64,000 bases of DNA from Aliishimia sp963678085 (GTDB lineage: Bacteria; Pseudomonadota; Alphaproteobacteria; Rhodobacterales; Rhodobacteraceae). The notes under the pieces are model-generated. The model was not told the DNA's origin. It saw only the letters and a program-made list of their open reading frames with translations, and searched no databases. Positions 41,425-50,399 of the stretch are shown piece by piece. Made by a program: the position numbers and the translations under genes. The stretch is from positions 1,922,001 through 1,986,000 of the forward strand of contig OY782680.1 in NCBI GenBank assembly GCA_963678085.1, in the 5' to 3' direction. Positions within the stretch are counted from its first letter, which is position 1; each line of letters starts with the position of its first letter.

Positions 41425-42672
41425 TCAGAGGGCCGTATCATCAATGATAATGGGGTTCCAGGGTTCATCATTGTGAATGAAATCATCGCTGCTCAGTTGA
41501 TCCATGGTGACCCCGTAAATGTAGACGGTTTGGTCATGCCCGTAATCAAGGCGCACGGCGCCGTTGACGTCGCTTATTCCGAGGAAAAAGGTGCCATTTA
41601 TTTCAATCTGATCAACGCCAACCTCGAAATCTCGGATTCGGTCAACTTGAGCGCCATCCGCTTCGTTGAACACAAAGATATCTTGGCCTTCTCCGCCATG
41701 AAGGGTGTCGTTACCTGCGCCGCCCTCAAGCCGGTCATCGCCAGTGCCGCCCTTCAGAATATCATCGCCGATGCCACCATCCAGGTCATCATGCCCGCTG
41801 CCGCCCTTTAGGTTGTCATTTCCGGCATGACCTTCCAGCGTGTCATTTCCGCGATTTCCACGCAGAAAATCCCGCCCGAACATGTCGCCAATGATCAAGT
41901 CATTGCCTCGGCCACCATAAGCGTAATCTATGTTTGTCGAAGAAGATGTTGTGTTTGCAGCTTGGATCGGCTCGCGGCCGTCGACTGGATCAATCGTTTT
42001 GATCGGATCGTCGGGGGTGTTCGGGTCTAAGATCAAAATGGGGTCAATGGTAAACATCGCCTCATTGGTATAGATTACGTCATCACCGGCGTTGCCGAAG
42101 ATGCGATCATTTCCTGCGCCGCCAGATAAATAATCTGCCTGTGAGCCGCCGACCAGCTTGTCATTTCCATCGCCGCCCCAGATTTCGCCACTGGCGTCAT
42201 TTTTGAATTTTAGGACATCGTTCCCATCATTCCCCGCAAAGAACCACCCGGTTCCCCCGCGCGCAACCATGAAATCATTTCCATGACTGCCGTAGAAGAA
42301 CTCAACATTCTCGAACGTATCGCGACCTGATCCGCTGCCGCGCACGACACCGCGATCAACATTAATGCGTACGCTCCCGGACACATCCGAATAATCTACT
42401 GTATCAGCTGTGCCTTCGCCCCCATCAAAATGAGAGTTTCCGCTTCCGCCAATGAATGTATCGTTACCACCAAGGCCAGAGATGTGGAGTCGTTCAGAGC
42501 CTTCTCTAAACTGGTCATCTTCTTCGGTGCCGGTGATATACTCAATACTGGAAATCACGTTGATGAACGCGGCAGAGTCAAGCTGCACCGTGGGAACTCG
42601 AAGCTCAGTGCTGATAGAACCGCCGATTTTAATGTCGGCAATCGGGGAGGTGTCAATAGAGTAGGTCGCCAT
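41425..42672 (-). CDS. RTX-type calcium-binding repeat protein (415 aa)
   Basis: An acidic protein with two blocks of hemolysin-type GGxGxDxLx nonapeptides: about residues 70-90 and 150-215, then 250-330 (GGRGNDLIIGD, GNRGNDTLEG, GGIGDDILKG and so on). A short spacer rich in Asp-Pro-Thr (residues 215-245) separates them. The end (IFVFNEADGAQVDRIRDFEV, then GVDQIEING) is the C-terminal region seen in type I secreted RTX proteins. No signal peptide and no catalytic domain are visible. Likely secreted by a type I system not in the window. GAGAGAGA precedes ATG 42672. It is a shorter paralogue of the gene upstream. Confidence 0.85.
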   Translation of the reverse strand: MATYSIDTSPIADIKIGGSISTELRVPTVQLDSAAFINVISSIEYITGTEEDDQFREGSERLHISGLGGNDTFIGGSGNSHFDGGEGTADTVDYSDVSGSVRINVDRGVVRGSGSGRDTFENVEFFYGSHGNDFMVARGGTGWFFAGNDGNDVLKFKNDASGEIWGGDGNDKLVGGSQADYLSGGAGNDRIFGNAGDDVIYTNEAMFTIDPILILDPNTPDDPIKTIDPVDGREPIQAANTTSSSTNIDYAYGGRGNDLIIGDMFGRDFLRGNRGNDTLEGHAGNDNLKGGSGHDDLDGGIGDDILKGGTGDDRLEGGAGNDTLHGGEGQDIFVFNEADGAQVDRIRDFEVGVDQIEINGTFFLGISDVNGAVRLDYGHDQTVYIYGVTMDQLSSDDFIHNDEPWNPIIIDDTAL

Positions 42673-42690
42673 AGTTCTCTCTCTCTGGTC

Positions 42691-42720
42691 AAAATCTGCG
42701 GGCCCATTTTGAACCCGCAG
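42691..42720 (-). terminator. weak terminator or attenuator between RTX genes
   Basis: CTGCGGG (42696-42702) and CCCGCAG (42714-42720) form a 7-bp stem with an 11-base loop in the 58-base gap between the two RTX genes; on the minus strand it is followed by ATTTTG. It may reduce read-through from the upstream gene. Confidence 0.45.
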
Positions 42721-42730
42721 GGGTTAATAA

Positions 42731-44449
42731 TTAGAAGAAGAAGTCGTCATTGCTTAGATCTGCGGCCGCCACATCGCGCAGCAGGATGACCTGATCATTG
42801 CCCAAATCAATACGGGCCTTGCCAAAATAATCAATAATTCCAAGCTCTGACACATCTGTAAACGCGTAATCGGTCAGGTCTATCAGATCGCTACCATCGG
42901 CAAAATCTTGCACATGGTCAGTCTGCGCGCCATCGCTTTGTAGGAAGACGAATACGTTATTGCCGCCTTCGCCATAGAGGTAATCGGTATCTGCGCCGCC
43001 AATGAGCGTATCATCGTGATTGCCGCCTTGCAGCACATCAGTGCCCGCACCGCCTGAGAGCAGATCATTGCCTGCCCCGCCCTCAAGATCGTCGTTGCCA
43101 CCATTACCAAGCAGCATGTCTTCGCCGCGATTGCCGCGCAAGAAATCGCGCTCATCGCCGCCGACCATCATGTCATTGCCGCGCCCGCCATAGGCGTAAT
43201 CGGTGCCAGTTCCGGTTGAGATCGTATCATCGCCGCCATTGCCAAAGATCGAGTCATCACCCGCGCCGCCGTTCAGCTCATCATTGCCTTCAAGACCGAC
43301 CAGCTTGTCATTGCCTTCGCCGCCTTCCAGGGTGCCGGTGGCCTCGCCTTTGAATTTCAGCACATCATTGCCATCATGGCCATCAAGCACCCAGCCAGAG
43401 CCGGTGCGCACAACCATAAAGTCGCCGGTTTGGGAGCCGGTAATCTCTTCGAAATCCTCGAATGTGTCACGACCAGAAACGCCGCCGCGAACCAGGCCGC
43501 GATCCACATCTATGATCACGCGGGTGCTGAGATTCTCATAGCTCAGATGATCGGTTCCAGCCCCGCCATCAAAGACCGACCGCACGCCCGTGCTGCCGTA
43601 AACCGTGTCGTCGCCCGCTCCGGCATGAAAGCGCACCTTATCAGAGCCTTCGCTAAAGCTGTCATTGAAGCTCGTGCCAACGACCCGTTCGATACCAATC
43701 ACACTGTCAATATCGCCAAAGCCATCCACGATCATACCAGCGTCCATATCGACGGTGATCCCGCCTAAGCCGCCATAGCTTTCATCATTGCTATAGCGCG
43801 CTGTGTCATAACCAGCGCCGCCATCAATCGTGTCACGGCCTGCAAGGCCAGAAATATCATCATCCCCGTCCTCACCAATGATTTCTTTTGCCCGCTCTGA
43901 CGTATCAATGAGGCGGCCTTGCTCGGTCACCAAATTGGCGAAGATGGCGGGGGAAAACAGCGTGTTTGCTGCCAGCTCGCCGGTCGGTGTGCTGATCTGA
44001 GTTAGGGTCGAAAACGCGGCCTGGGCCTCGGCTTCGGAGGTGATCTCAGGAAAGACCGGCCCGGCAAGCGGAATGGCCAACTCCAGAACCGAGGAGTCAC
44101 CGTTCCCAGTTGGGACCGAGATGAAAGCATAGGTCGAAACGCCTTGCTCCCAAACCATATCCCAAACGATCATCTGGGTGTTGTCTAAAGGAAAGTCAAA
44201 GTCGTTAAACGCCTCGTCGCCATCAAACTGCACCCGCAAGCGGGTAAGATCGGTCAGCAAAGTCGCCAGAGAGCCGTTCAACTCGTCCACCGTGTCGATC
44301 ACGATGCCGGGGGCGAGATGTCCATGGTAATAATACCCAAGCTGCCCGCCCTCAGGCAGCGTCAATTCAACAGAGGCATATCCCCCTACGATGACGTCAT
44401 TGGCTGAATCAGAATGGGTGAATTGCGCTTGAAACCTATAGGTATCCAT
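42731..44449 (-). CDS. RTX-type calcium-binding repeat protein (572 aa)
   Basis: An N-terminal beta-rich domain of about 190 residues (starting MDTYRFQAQFTHSDSAND, with YYHGHLAPGI and FPLDNTQMIVWDMVW) that I do not recognise, followed by GGxGxD repeats between residues 190 and 500 and an RTX C-terminal tail (VFVFLQSDGAQTDHVQDFAD). The block from RGLVRGGVSGRDTF to GGEGNDKLVG is closely matched in the downstream gene, so the pair arose by duplication. No signal peptide; type I secretion is inferred. The unusual low-GC upstream region holds two GTTAAC sites. Confidence 0.85.
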   Translation of the reverse strand: MDTYRFQAQFTHSDSANDVIVGGYASVELTLPEGGQLGYYYHGHLAPGIVIDTVDELNGSLATLLTDLTRLRVQFDGDEAFNDFDFPLDNTQMIVWDMVWEQGVSTYAFISVPTGNGDSSVLELAIPLAGPVFPEITSEAEAQAAFSTLTQISTPTGELAANTLFSPAIFANLVTEQGRLIDTSERAKEIIGEDGDDDISGLAGRDTIDGGAGYDTARYSNDESYGGLGGITVDMDAGMIVDGFGDIDSVIGIERVVGTSFNDSFSEGSDKVRFHAGAGDDTVYGSTGVRSVFDGGAGTDHLSYENLSTRVIIDVDRGLVRGGVSGRDTFEDFEEITGSQTGDFMVVRTGSGWVLDGHDGNDVLKFKGEATGTLEGGEGNDKLVGLEGNDELNGGAGDDSIFGNGGDDTISTGTGTDYAYGGRGNDMMVGGDERDFLRGNRGEDMLLGNGGNDDLEGGAGNDLLSGGAGTDVLQGGNHDDTLIGGADTDYLYGEGGNNVFVFLQSDGAQTDHVQDFADGSDLIDLTDYAFTDVSELGIIDYFGKARIDLGNDQVILLRDVAAADLSNDDFFF

Positions 44450-44473
44450 AACTTTATCCTCATTAAATACGGT

Positions 44474-44529
44474 GTTTGCTTAGCAAAGCTCATTTTATGC
44501 GTATAGAGATTTGTTAACCCACTGTTAAC
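44474..44529. promoter_or_regulatory. symmetrical sites upstream of the RTX pair
   Basis: TTTGCT-T-AGCAAA (44474-44486) is a perfect dyad, and the palindrome GTTAAC occurs twice, 11 bases apart start to start (44513-44518 and 44524-44529), i.e. one helical turn. They lie 25-80 bases before the 572-residue RTX gene. Candidate regulator sites, unassigned. The region is AT-rich. Confidence 0.35.
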
Positions 44530-44640
44530 ATTTTTGTGTCAGCGATCTGATGTTTCTATCATGGATTGAGATTTCAGTGCTTTTTAGTTGGCGGCGTAAT
44601 GCTATATGTCGTGCAGGCCCTATTACTGAACGGAAAGCGC

Positions 44641-45012
44641 ATGCAGAACAGTCCCAAATTTCGCCCCGTATGGGCTGCCTTGGGTTTGCTGGCACTGCTT
44701 CTCGGGGTTATCGGAATCGTGCTGCCGGTGCTGCCAACCACGCCTTTCGTGCTTTTGGCCGCGTTTTGTTTCGCCAAAGGCGCGCCGCGTTTGCATGATT
44801 GGCTGCATGCGCATCCCCGATTTGGGCCGATGATCGCCGATTGGCGCGATCATGGGGCGATTTCTCGGCGGGCCAAATTTATGGCTCTGGGGATGATGGC
44901 CGCGGCGTTGGGGCTGTCGGTTGCTCTTGGACTCAGCTGGCTTATTTTAGGGATACAAGCGGCATGTATGGGCGGGGCGGCGCTGTTTATTTTGTCCCGG
45001 CCCGATGCGTAA
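44641..45012 (+). CDS. YbaN-like DUF454 inner-membrane protein
   Basis: A 123-residue membrane protein of the DUF454/YbaN family: WAALGLLALLLGVIGIVLPV, LPTTPFVLLAAFCFAKGAPR, then LHAHPRFGPMIADWRDHGAI and SRRAKFMALG. Three to four helices. Function unknown. ATG 44641 has GGAAAG nine bases upstream and gives the family start; the frame is open 25 residues further but these are not conserved. Confidence 0.84.
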   Translation: MQNSPKFRPVWAALGLLALLLGVIGIVLPVLPTTPFVLLAAFCFAKGAPRLHDWLHAHPRFGPMIADWRDHGAISRRAKFMALGMMAAALGLSVALGLSWLILGIQAACMGGAALFILSRPDA

Positions 45013-45055
45013 CTGGTGCTTGCTGAAAAGTTAACGAGGCGCTACCAAATCCGGC

Positions 45056-46144
45056 ATGACACATGCACGCCTGACCTCTCTCGCCCAATCCTTGCCTGCA
45101 ACCGTTCCTTTTGTGGGGCCAGAAACCCAAGAGCGCCAGCGCGGCGCCCCCTTTATTGCAAGGCTTGGAGCCAATGAGAGCGTCTTTGGACCGTCCCCCA
45201 AAGCGATTGAGGCGCTCAGCCAAGCGGGGCATTGGATGTATGGCGACCCGGAAAACTATGATCTGCGCCATGCTCTGGCGGCAAAGCTGGGTTGCGGCGC
45301 AGAAAATATCGTTGTCGGCGAAGGCATTGACGGGCTGTTGGGCTATCTAGTTCGGCTTTGGGTGGGGCCAGGCGATGCGGTGGTGACCTCTGACGGGGCC
45401 TATCCGACCTTTAACTATCATGTGGCCGGCTTTGGCGGCGTGCTGCATAAAGTGCCTTTTGATTCTGAGGATCGCGAGGATATTTACGCGCTCCTTGCCA
45501 AAGCGGCTGATATTGACGCCAAGCTGGTCTATCTTGCAAATCCTGACAATCCGATGGGTACATATTGGCGCGGGGAGGACATTGTTGCCGCGTTAAAGCA
45601 GCTTCCAGCTCAAACGCTTTTGGTGCTGGATGAGGCTTATATCGAAACCGCGCCCGAATGGACTACTCCTGATTTGCCTTGGGATGATCCGCGTCTCATT
45701 CGCTTTCGCACCTTTTCAAAAGCTTACGGGCTGGCCGGGGCGCGGGTTGGTTATGGTATTGGCGATGCAGAGTTGATCTCGGCCTTTAACAAGGTCCGCA
45801 ACCATTTCGGCATGGCGCGCGGTGCGCAAGCGGCGGCTTTGGCAGCGCTGGAAGATGAGGAATGGCTTGCCCAAGTGTTGAGCGAAGTCGAAACCTCTCG
45901 GCATAAAATCATGCAAATAGCGCGGGAGGCTGGGCTAAATCCCGTGCCCTCGGCGACCAATTTCGTTGCGATTGATTGTGGTCAGGATGGGGCCTATGCG
46001 AAATCGGTTCTGGATAAACTTATCGCACAAGGTATTTTCGTTCGTATGCCAGGGGTTGCACCGCTAAATAGATGTATCCGTGTAAGCTGCGGCAGCGTGC
46101 AGGAGCTCGCTCATTTCGAGGCGGCTCTGAAAAAAGCTCTGTAA
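45056..46144 (+). CDS. PLP-dependent aminotransferase, HisC-like
   Basis: A 362-residue class I/II aminotransferase close to histidinol-phosphate aminotransferases: ARLGANESVFGPSPKAIEAL, YGDPENYDLRHALAAKLG, SDGAYPTFNYH, NPDNPMGTYW, LVLDEAYIE and the PLP lysine in FRTFSKAYGLAGARVGYG. C-terminal IRVSCGS binds the substrate carboxylate. No other his genes are nearby, so the substrate could be histidinol phosphate, phenylalanine/tyrosine or another amino acid. Confidence 0.87.
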   Translation: MTHARLTSLAQSLPATVPFVGPETQERQRGAPFIARLGANESVFGPSPKAIEALSQAGHWMYGDPENYDLRHALAAKLGCGAENIVVGEGIDGLLGYLVRLWVGPGDAVVTSDGAYPTFNYHVAGFGGVLHKVPFDSEDREDIYALLAKAADIDAKLVYLANPDNPMGTYWRGEDIVAALKQLPAQTLLVLDEAYIETAPEWTTPDLPWDDPRLIRFRTFSKAYGLAGARVGYGIGDAELISAFNKVRNHFGMARGAQAAALAALEDEEWLAQVLSEVETSRHKIMQIAREAGLNPVPSATNFVAIDCGQDGAYAKSVLDKLIAQGIFVRMPGVAPLNRCIRVSCGSVQELAHFEAALKKAL

Positions 46145-46199
46145 GGGTTTGCATTATTTTAAGGTCTTCTATGTTAGGAGAGACGCATAGAAAACGCGA

Positions 46200-46442
46200 A
46201 TGCGAGCAGTCCCTATGCGTAACGATGTCCCGAACTCTGTTCCCAATTATACCCAAGCCTGCATTGTGATGTTTGGCGTCAACATCTTATGGATCCTTGT
46301 TGCCATCTGGGTAAACTGGGGATTTGTCACCGCGATTATTTTTAGCCTATGGGTTAATCACATCATGACACGGCTTGCGCTGCGGGCTCAGGCCCGTATG
46401 GAGCGAGAGCGCACAGCGCCGCAAGCAAAGCTACACTCTTAG
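46200..46442 (+). CDS. small membrane protein, hypothetical
   Basis: An 80-residue protein with one or two hydrophobic stretches (CIVMFGVNILWILVAIWVNW, GFVTAIIFSLWVNHIM) and a basic C-terminal tail. No family recognised. The start is uncertain: ATG 46200 or ATG 46215; neither has a strong ribosome site. The stop overlaps that of the converging aminotransferase by four bases (TTAG), which supports it as a real gene. Confidence 0.6.
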   Translation: MRAVPMRNDVPNSVPNYTQACIVMFGVNILWILVAIWVNWGFVTAIIFSLWVNHIMTRLALRAQARMERERTAPQAKLHS

Positions 46443-47626
46443 CTTTCTGCGATAACTTGTGATGCGGCTTCCAGCGCACCGGGGCCAATAGGCACGTCAA
46501 GCGCGCGAAAACCTGCCTCTAGGCTTCCCAAAAGCCCAAGGATCATTTGCCCATTCACATGGCCCATATGCCCCAGACGGAAGAAATCATGTGCACCCGT
46601 GCCATCGGGCTCTGCCATGCCAAGACCGATGCCCAAGGTCAGATCAAGCTTGGCTTCGCTCCAGGCGCGCAGCTTGGCGGCCCGTCCGTGGGTGAGTTTA
46701 AGCGACGTGACCGCATGGCTGCGATAGGCGCGATCGTTAACGTTTAGATGCAACGCGCCGCCCGTCGCCCAGATCTCACAAGCGGTCCAAATGGCGCGGG
46801 CAAGTGTTTCATGGCGCGCCCAAACCGCCGACATACCCTCAGCCATGATCATATCCAGCGCGGTGCGCAAACCGTAAAGATGATGCGTCGGGGCAGTTCC
46901 GTTCCAATATTGATAAAATTCCTCCGGGTTGGCGCGCGGAGCCCAATCCCAATACCGGCTCACGCGCGGTATTTGGCTGCGCTTTTGAGCGGCTTTTTGC
47001 GAGAAAAACACAAAGCCCAGACCGGGCGGCACCATCAGCCCCTTTTGGCTTGCAGCGACCATCACATCAACGCCCCAAGCATCCATCTCAAAAATATCGC
47101 AGCCCAATGAGGCGATGCAATCAACCATCAAAAGGGCAGGGTGCCCGGCGCGATCCATCACAGAGCGCAGAGCGGCAATATCGTTGCGGATTGAGGTGGA
47201 CGTATCCACATGCACGGCCAAAACAGCTTTGATTTGATGCGCTTTATCGGCGGTAAGCGTCTCTTCAATCCGACCCAGACCCATTGGGCTTTGCTTGCCG
47301 AAATCCAAGATCTGCACATCCGCGCCAAGACCTTCGGCCATATCTGCCCAGCCATGACCAAAACGCCCCGTGCAAGGCACCAAAACCCGCTCATCTGGGG
47401 CGATCACATTGGCCAAGGCAGCCTCCCAGGCGGCATGACCATTGCCGATATACATCGCCACATGGCCATTCGTGCGCGCGACACGGCGCAGATCCGGCAC
47501 TAAGCTGGCTGACATCTCAACCAGCGCCCCCTCATAAATATTTGGCGCAGGGCGGTGCATGGCTTGCAGCACAGCCTCTGGCATCACAGAAGGGCCAGGA
47601 ATGGCGAGGTATTCACGTCCGCGCAT
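46439..47626 (-). CDS. class V aminotransferase (serine/alanine-glyoxylate type)
   Basis: A 395-residue PLP enzyme of the AgxT/SgaA branch. It starts IPGPSVMPEAVLQAM, contains IGNGHAAWEAALANV, VDCIASLGCDIFEMD, and the PLP lysine in VAASQKGLMVPPGLGFV, with a C-terminal FRLGHMGHVNG arginine motif. Likely converts glyoxylate with serine or alanine to glycine, relevant to the serine cycle or photorespiration-like glyoxylate handling; exact donor not determinable. Confidence 0.86.
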   Translation of the reverse strand: MRGREYLAIPGPSVMPEAVLQAMHRPAPNIYEGALVEMSASLVPDLRRVARTNGHVAMYIGNGHAAWEAALANVIAPDERVLVPCTGRFGHGWADMAEGLGADVQILDFGKQSPMGLGRIEETLTADKAHQIKAVLAVHVDTSTSIRNDIAALRSVMDRAGHPALLMVDCIASLGCDIFEMDAWGVDVMVAASQKGLMVPPGLGFVFFSQKAAQKRSQIPRVSRYWDWAPRANPEEFYQYWNGTAPTHHLYGLRTALDMIMAEGMSAVWARHETLARAIWTACEIWATGGALHLNVNDRAYRSHAVTSLKLTHGRAAKLRAWSEAKLDLTLGIGLGMAEPDGTGAHDFFRLGHMGHVNGQMILGLLGSLEAGFRALDVPIGPGALEAASQVIAES

Positions 47627-47679
47627 GGGCAGATCTCTCCTTGAGTTTCCCGCGAGACACTAACGCCTCGCGCGCCCCG

Positions 47680-47712
47680 GTCAATGCTCTCTCGTCAATG
47701 CTCTCTCGTCAA
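47680..47712. repeat. 14-base tandem duplication
   Basis: GTCAATGCTCTCTC occurs twice head to tail (47680-47693, 47694-47707) with a partial third GTCAA. It lies in the gap upstream of the class V aminotransferase. Probably a slippage product. Confidence 0.8.
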
Positions 47713-47796
47713 CCCGTTCAGGGCATAAGCTTGAAAACGCAGCCCGCGGGAGCTATGGCACCCCATCCGAGTAACTTAGGTCACTGAGAGCCTCCT

Positions 47797-49656
47797 ATGA
47801 CGCAGTCCACCGATACCGATAAGGAGCTTTTGCGCTGGCTCTGGCGTGGTTACTTGCGGCGTCACCTCTGGCTCTTGGCGCTGGCTTTCCTGTTTTTGGG
47901 GCTGCAAGGCTCTGTGCTGGGCGCGATGAGCTATATGATGGAGCCGATGTTCGACAACGCCTTTGCCGAGGGGGATCGGGGGGCCCTTTGGTGGGTTGGC
48001 GGTGCGGTTTTTGGCTTTTTCTGCATACGCGCGGTATCGGGTGTGATGCAAAAATACATCCTTGCGCTTATTTCCGAACGCTCATCTGCCCATATCCGGC
48101 TGGATTTGCTTGCACATATCATGCTGCAAGATGGCGCCTTTCATCAAAAGCAGCCACCAGGTCAGCTTATTCAGCGTGTGCAATCTGATGTAAACGCAGC
48201 TGTGGAGGTTGGGCGCACGCTTATTACCGGGATTGGCCGGGATGCTATCGCATTGGTTGTGCTGGTTGGCGTGGCCATCTCTGTTGATCCGATCTGGGCG
48301 CTCTTGGCGAGTGTGGGGACGCCTTTGCTGGTCTTGCCTGCCGCATTTGCGCAGCGTTTTGTGCGCAAGCAAGCCCGCAAGGCCCGCGATCTGGGTGCGC
48401 GTTTTTCTACTCAACTCGATGAGGTCTTTCACGGGATTGTTCCGGTCAAGCTGAACGCGCTTGAAACCTATCAGATCGGCAAGTTTCGCGACATCACGCG
48501 CAGGTTTATTCGGGCACAAGTGCAAGCGGTTTTGGGGGCAGCGGTGATCCCGGCCATTATTGATGTTATGGCGGGCATTGGGTTCGTTGCCGTGCTGTTC
48601 TATGCGGGCTCTGAGATTGTCGAGGGGACAAAGACCACGGGCCAATTCATGGCTTTTTTCAGTGCGATGGTCTTTGCTTTCGATCCGCTGCGTCGGTTGG
48701 GGGCATTATCTGGCATGTGGCAGGTCGCGGCCTCGTCGATCGAGCGGGTCAAGGAGCTGCTTGAGGCACCGATTGTGATCACATCCCCAGCCGCGCCGCG
48801 TACTTTGCCAGATGCGAGGGCAGATATTGAGCTGGAGAGCGTGCATCTCGCTTATGGTGAAACCACGGTTTTAAGTGATCTAAGTCTGCGCGCCAAGGCG
48901 GGGCAAACAACGGCACTTGTTGGGGCCTCGGGAGCTGGAAAGTCTACTATTTTCAATCTTCTGACACGCCTTGTTGATCCTGGCGCGGGCTCTGTGCGCA
49001 TTGCTGGGCTTGAGGCGCGTGAGCTGGATTTGCCGCAACTGCGCGCACTGTTTTCCGTTGTCACGCAAGAGGCGCTGCTTTTTGATGATACAATTCGCGA
49101 AAATATCGTGCTCGGGCGGACTGATGTGAGCGACGAGCAGCTGCACGCGGTGCTGGATGCGGCCAATGTGTCAGATTTCGTGCGCGCCATGCCCGAGGGG
49201 CTTGAGACACAAGTGGGCCCGCGCGGCTCGGCCCTGTCTGGCGGGCAGCGGCAAAGGGTGGTGATTGCTCGTGCTTTGCTGCGCGATACACCGATTTTGC
49301 TGCTGGATGAGGCGACCTCGGCGCTGGATGCGCAATCGGAAAAGGTGGTGCAAGAGGCGCTCGATAAATTGTCAGAAGGGCGCACGACCCTCGTCATTGC
49401 GCACCGTTTGTCCACAATTCGCGGTGCTGATAAGATCATCGTGATGGATCGCGGCGCTGTGGTGGATGAGGGCTCTCACGATGAGCTGCTGGCGCGCGGG
49501 GGGATTTATGCGGATCTTTACCGGTTGCAATTTAAGGACGACAAAGCCGCCCCGCATTCGATTGATATGATGGCCGCTGCGCCTGCGCGTGAAATGCAAG
49601 AGGAAAAGCGTTCTGGGATTTTGGCACGGCTGGCGCAGATCTGGCGGCGTACTTAA
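47797..49656 (+). CDS. ABC transporter, fused permease/ATPase (MsbA-like)
   Basis: A 619-residue half-transporter: six-helix membrane domain (residues about 20-310) and an ATPase domain with Walker A GASGAGKST, signature LSGGQRQRVVIARALL and Walker B ILLLDEATSALDAQSEK. It resembles the MsbA/exporter group that flips lipid A or other lipids, or exports peptides; the substrate cannot be fixed. GAGAG precedes ATG 47797. The stop overlaps that of the converging glycosyltransferase by four bases (TTAA). Confidence 0.88.
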   Translation: MTQSTDTDKELLRWLWRGYLRRHLWLLALAFLFLGLQGSVLGAMSYMMEPMFDNAFAEGDRGALWWVGGAVFGFFCIRAVSGVMQKYILALISERSSAHIRLDLLAHIMLQDGAFHQKQPPGQLIQRVQSDVNAAVEVGRTLITGIGRDAIALVVLVGVAISVDPIWALLASVGTPLLVLPAAFAQRFVRKQARKARDLGARFSTQLDEVFHGIVPVKLNALETYQIGKFRDITRRFIRAQVQAVLGAAVIPAIIDVMAGIGFVAVLFYAGSEIVEGTKTTGQFMAFFSAMVFAFDPLRRLGALSGMWQVAASSIERVKELLEAPIVITSPAAPRTLPDARADIELESVHLAYGETTVLSDLSLRAKAGQTTALVGASGAGKSTIFNLLTRLVDPGAGSVRIAGLEARELDLPQLRALFSVVTQEALLFDDTIRENIVLGRTDVSDEQLHAVLDAANVSDFVRAMPEGLETQVGPRGSALSGGQRQRVVIARALLRDTPILLLDEATSALDAQSEKVVQEALDKLSEGRTTLVIAHRLSTIRGADKIIVMDRGAVVDEGSHDELLARGGIYADLYRLQFKDDKAAPHSIDMMAAAPAREMQEEKRSGILARLAQIWRRT

Positions 49657-50321
49657 CGGCGGTAAAATTCTGCGAGCCGTGCAGGATCGGTCCCAAGAAA
49701 ATAGCGCGCCAGGGTCAACAGGTTGTGCGTTCCGCGCCGCAGCCAGCCCTGCTTGCGGTATTTTTGGGCAGAGGTGATTGCGGTAAACCCCGCACTGGTT
49801 AGCTGCCCTTTGAGCGCGCGGGCCAGGGCCACATCCTCCATCAGCGGCTGGTTAGGATAGCCGCCAACAGAGTGATAGAGCGTAGCGGGTAAAAGCAGGG
49901 CTTGATCACCATAGGGCAGGTCAAAAAGCTGCGCGCGCAAATTCGCCCAAGCCGCAACAAAGCGCCCGCCTTGATCAAATTGCAAGCGCCCCCATCCTGC
50001 TTTTTGCGTGCGGATATGCGCGCCCGCATGTGCGCTCCAACCAGGGGCAAGACGGGTATCGGCATGTAAGATGAGCAGCCAATGCCCTTGCGCCGCCGCG
50101 CAGCCTTTGCGCAATTGCCCCCCGCGCGTGGCAGGCCCCGTGATCCATTTCGCCCCAAGCGCCTGCGCAATCGCATGCGTGTCATCGCTGGAGCCTCCAT
50201 CGCTGATGATCAGCTCGCCAATCAGCCCGGCCTCAAGCCCCTCCATCAATGATTGCGCCATCTCGGGGAGTGTCTCTTGCGCATTTAATGTGGGAATAAT
50301 CACTGATATGGGTGCGCGCAT
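49653..50321 (-). CDS. TIGR04283-type glycosyltransferase family 2 protein
   Basis: A 222-residue GT-A transferase: ISVIIPTLNAQETLPEM, LIISDGGSSDDTHAIAQALG, GCAAAQGHWLLILHADTRL and GGYPNQPLMEDVALARAL. These are features of the TIGR04283 family, annotated as rSAM/selenodomain-associated or arsenosugar-related transferases. The usual partner (a TIGR04282 transferase) is not in the window; the radical SAM gene at 2.4-3.4 kb is too far for operon linkage. Confidence 0.84.
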   Translation of the reverse strand: MRAPISVIIPTLNAQETLPEMAQSLMEGLEAGLIGELIISDGGSSDDTHAIAQALGAKWITGPATRGGQLRKGCAAAQGHWLLILHADTRLAPGWSAHAGAHIRTQKAGWGRLQFDQGGRFVAAWANLRAQLFDLPYGDQALLLPATLYHSVGGYPNQPLMEDVALARALKGQLTSAGFTAITSAQKYRKQGWLRRGTHNLLTLARYFLGTDPARLAEFYRR

Positions 50322-50399
50322 CTAGGCCCCTTATCTCTGCCGCTTGCTGCGTTATATAGGCCTATGTGGCAGGCGTGAACAAGCCAGGAGAAAACCGTG

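Noticed and set aside
41600..43900. apparent DNA tandem repeats, possible CRISPR
   Set aside because: The periodicity comes from GGxGxDxLx codons of RTX proteins; there are no identical repeats with unique spacers.
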